Shown one piece after another: positions 62,550 to 64,000 of a stretch of DNA of 64,000 nucleotides. Both the position numbers and the translations under genes were made by a program. Origin of the DNA: Camelimonas abortus (GTDB lineage: Bacteria; Pseudomonadota; Alphaproteobacteria; Rhizobiales; Beijerinckiaceae); the NCBI RefSeq assembly GCF_042647165.1, contig NZ_JBHRUV010000029.1; one strand, 5' to 3'. Numbering within the stretch: the first letter of the stretch is position 1; each line of letters opens with the position of its first letter. Under the pieces are notes generated by a model that had not been told where the DNA came from, did no database searches, and saw only the letters and a program-made list of their open reading frames with translations.

Positions 62550-64000
62550 TTGTCGGCGCCACGCCCCTCATCCAGCTCCAGCGTCGCGACCGGACCCGAC
62601 GGGCGCCGGACCTGCAGCCGGACGTTCCTGTCGCTCCCCGCGCCGCGCTGGCTGGCGGGGCGCCTCGCGCGCCTGTGCCTTGGCGCCGTCGCGCTCGCCG
62701 GCGCCTGCCTGGCCGGCGTCTCCGAGACCCAGAACGCCGTCGCCAACGGCGACACCCGCACCCTGTCGCTCTACTACGTGCACACGAAGGAGAGCCTCAC
62801 CGTCACTTTCCGGCGCAACGGCGCCTATGACCGGGCCGCGCTGAAGCAGCTCAACTGGTTCCTGCGCGACTGGCGGCGCGAGGAGCCCACCAACATGGAC
62901 CCGCGGCTGTTCGACCTGCTGTGGGAGGTGTACCGGGAGCTGGGCTCGCGCGAGACCATCCACGTGCTCTCCGCCTACCGCGCCCCGGCCACCAACGCCA
63001 TGCTGCGCCGCCGCTCCAGCCGCGTGGCCGAGCACAGCCAGCACATGCTGGGCAAGGCCATCGACTTCTACCTGCCGGACGTGCCTTCCTCGCGGGTGCG
63101 CGAGGTGGGCATCCGCCTGCAGCGCGGCGGCGTCGGCTACTACCCCTCGTCCTACAATCCGTTCGTGCACCTGGACGTGGGCTCGGTGCGCACCTGGCCG
63201 CGTCTGACCTACGCCCAGCTGATCCGCATCTTCCCGGACGGCAAGACCGTGCACATTCCCGCCAACGGCCGGCCGCTGCCGGGCTATGACGAGGCGCGGC
63301 GGGAGATCCTCGCCCGCGGCGGCTCGGTGCCCGGCGCGACGGTCTACGCCGCGGCCGAGGCGCAGCCGAAGAAGAGCTTCTGGGCGCGCCTGTTCGGCGG
63401 CAGCGACGAGAGCGAGGACGTGGCCGAGCAGCAGGCCATCGCCCGGGCGCCTGCCTACCGGCCCCGCTCGGCGAAGGAGGCCGCCGCCACGGCGAAACAG
63501 GTGGCCTGGGCGAAGGGCGACGAGACCAGCGGCGACGCCGGCCTGCTCGGCTTCCTCGGCGGCGGCCGGCGCGGTCAGCCGCAGCAGGCGGAGCAGACGC
63601 CGGAGCCGGAGGAGCAGGAACAGCCGGCGGTCACCGCCGACCGCCTGCCGCCGATGGAGCCGCAGCAGCAGCCGCAGACGCGCATGGCCGCGCTGCCGCC
63701 CCCGGCGGCGCCGCCGCTGCCGCNNNNNNNNNNNNNNNNNNNNNNNNNNNNNNNNNNNNNNNNNNNNNNNNNNNNNNNNNNNNNNNNNNNNNNNNNNNNN
63801 NNNNNNCCGCCGCTGCCGCTGGCGCGGCCGGCGGATCTCGCCGCCGGCCAGACGGACGCGCAGGCGGAGAGCGCCGCGCCGGCCATGGCCATCGTGCCGC
63901 TGCCGCCGCGCCGGCCGGATTCGCTCTCGCCCGCCCTCCCCGCGCCTGACCCTGACGGCGACGCAGGCGCCGCCGCGGCCATCGCCCGCGCCCTGGCGCC
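62550..64000 (+). CDS. DUF882 / MepK-like murein endopeptidase (incomplete, contains N gap)
   Basis: Exported peptidase of the M15-like DUF882 family; E. coli MepK (YcbK) cleaves the 3-3 cross-links made by L,D-transpeptidases, and its gene adjoins ldtD. Visible are signal helix LCLGAVALAGACLAGVSETQ, then NWFLRDWRREEPTNMDPRLF, zinc ligands in HSQHMLGKAIDFY and FVHLDVGSVRTWPR, and a long Pro/Gln/Glu-rich tail. TTG 62550 has AGGGG upstream; ATG 62397 is in frame but poorly placed. The frame is kept across the 83-base N gap and is open at the window edge. Confidence 0.85.
   Translation, partial: MSAPRPSSSSSVATGPDGRRTCSRTFLSLPAPRWLAGRLARLCLGAVALAGACLAGVSETQNAVANGDTRTLSLYYVHTKESLTVTFRRNGAYDRAALKQLNWFLRDWRREEPTNMDPRLFDLLWEVYRELGSRETIHVLSAYRAPATNAMLRRRSSRVAEHSQHMLGKAIDFYLPDVPSSRVREVGIRLQRGGVGYYPSSYNPFVHLDVGSVRTWPRLTYAQLIRIFPDGKTVHIPANGRPLPGYDEARREILARGGSVPGATVYAAAEAQPKKSFWARLFGGSDESEDVAEQQAIARAPAYRPRSAKEAAATAKQVAWAKGDETSGDAGLLGFLGGGRRGQPQQAEQTPEPEEQEQPAVTADRLPPMEPQQQPQTRMAALPPPAAPPLPXXXXXXXXXXXXXXXXXXXXXXXXXXXXPPLPLARPADLAAGQTDAQAESAAPAMAIVPLPPRRPDSLSPALPAPDPDGDAGAAAAIARALA
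63724..63806. other. Assembly gap (83 N)
   Basis: Unknown bases inside the Pro-rich tail of the MepK-like gene. The 13 bases before the gap (CCGCCGCTGCCGC) reappear immediately after it, so the missing part is probably a PPLP repeat that short reads could not span. The stated length keeps the reading frame. Confidence 0.98.

Noticed and set aside
63575..63982. Minus-strand open frame across the N gap
   Set aside because: Translates through Ns and consists of Ser/Gly/Ala low-complexity sequence opposite the Pro-rich MepK-like tail.

Overview
The window looks like a chromosomal segment of a very GC-rich alphaproteobacterium, most likely of the order Hyphomicrobiales (Rhizobiales). The evidence is gene content and order. 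There is a tkt-gap-pgk-fba block with a class I aldolase. A zapA / 6S RNA / 5-formyl-THF cyclo-ligase trio follows the expected synteny, and ruvCAB sits next to the Tol-Pal genes. Small alphaproteobacterial families are present (DUF4164, DUF1192, DUF465, the aa3-oxidase subunit IV peptide), as are the cell-cycle proteins RcdA and TrcR (DUF1013) and a LexA box of the alphaproteobacterial type GTTC-N7-GTTC. The genus cannot be fixed from the sequence alone. I saw no prophage, IS element, CRISPR array, tRNA or rRNA. This is housekeeping chromosome, with one broken gene and one assembly gap near the right edge.

Layout. 1-21.5 kb is almost entirely on the minus strand: partial serC with a structured leader; a beta-barrel outer-membrane protein with a perfect CtrA-type box upstream; glmM, ftsH and tilS; the envelope operon cpoB-pal-tolB-tolA-tolR-tolQ; an orphan branched-chain-amino-acid-type periplasmic binding protein; ybgC, ruvB, ruvA and ruvC; yebC; a YmdB-type phosphodiesterase; 5-formyl-THF cyclo-ligase; 6S RNA; zapA; and a DUF4164 gene. 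21.8-33.7 kb is on the plus strand: tkt, gap, a small coiled-coil membrane protein, pgk, fba, a ThiE-like gene overlapping a Sel1-repeat gene, an inositol-monophosphatase-family gene, and a MotA/ExbB-like plus MotB/OmpA-like pair. 33.7-41.6 kb holds an MsbA-like ABC exporter (minus), rpmE (plus), then rcdA, lapA, ihfB, sppA, rpsA and a DUF1192 gene (all minus). 41.9-53.9 kb holds a quinone oxidoreductase, trcR, an aldo/keto reductase, prpE (minus) diverging from an acyl-CoA ligase, two DUF465 genes, purE-purK, rpsU and a TPR lipoprotein. 54-58 kb (minus) holds the aa3-oxidase subunit IV peptide, an AarF/UbiB-like kinase, a RidA-family protein and an M3 oligoendopeptidase. 58.4-64 kb (plus) holds a degenerate NtrC-type regulator, an L,D-transpeptidase and a MepK-like (DUF882) peptidase cut by the window edge.

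How the parts fit. Much of the window serves the envelope: GlmM supplies GlcN-1-P for peptidoglycan, Tol-Pal-CpoB constricts the envelope at division, ZapA acts at the Z-ring, FtsH and SppA handle membrane proteins, and the right-hand cluster makes and cleaves 3-3 peptidoglycan cross-links. Six TTAA-N7-TTAA-type boxes (one perfect, five with one mismatch) lie upstream of the outer-membrane protein, pal, tolQ, rcdA, the NtrC-like regulator and the MepK-like gene. This suggests, but does not prove, CtrA cell-cycle control of this envelope set.

The most striking observation is an exact 92-bp tandem duplication inside the L,D-transpeptidase gene. It separates the signal peptide from the catalytic domain by a frameshift. 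The unit is flanked by a 10-bp repeat, so loss of one copy by slippage would restore a 658-codon frame. It may be a real mutation, a reversible switch, or an assembly artefact; an 83-base N gap lies 3 kb away in a similar proline-rich repeat. I did not find a convincing wholly new defence or mobile system.
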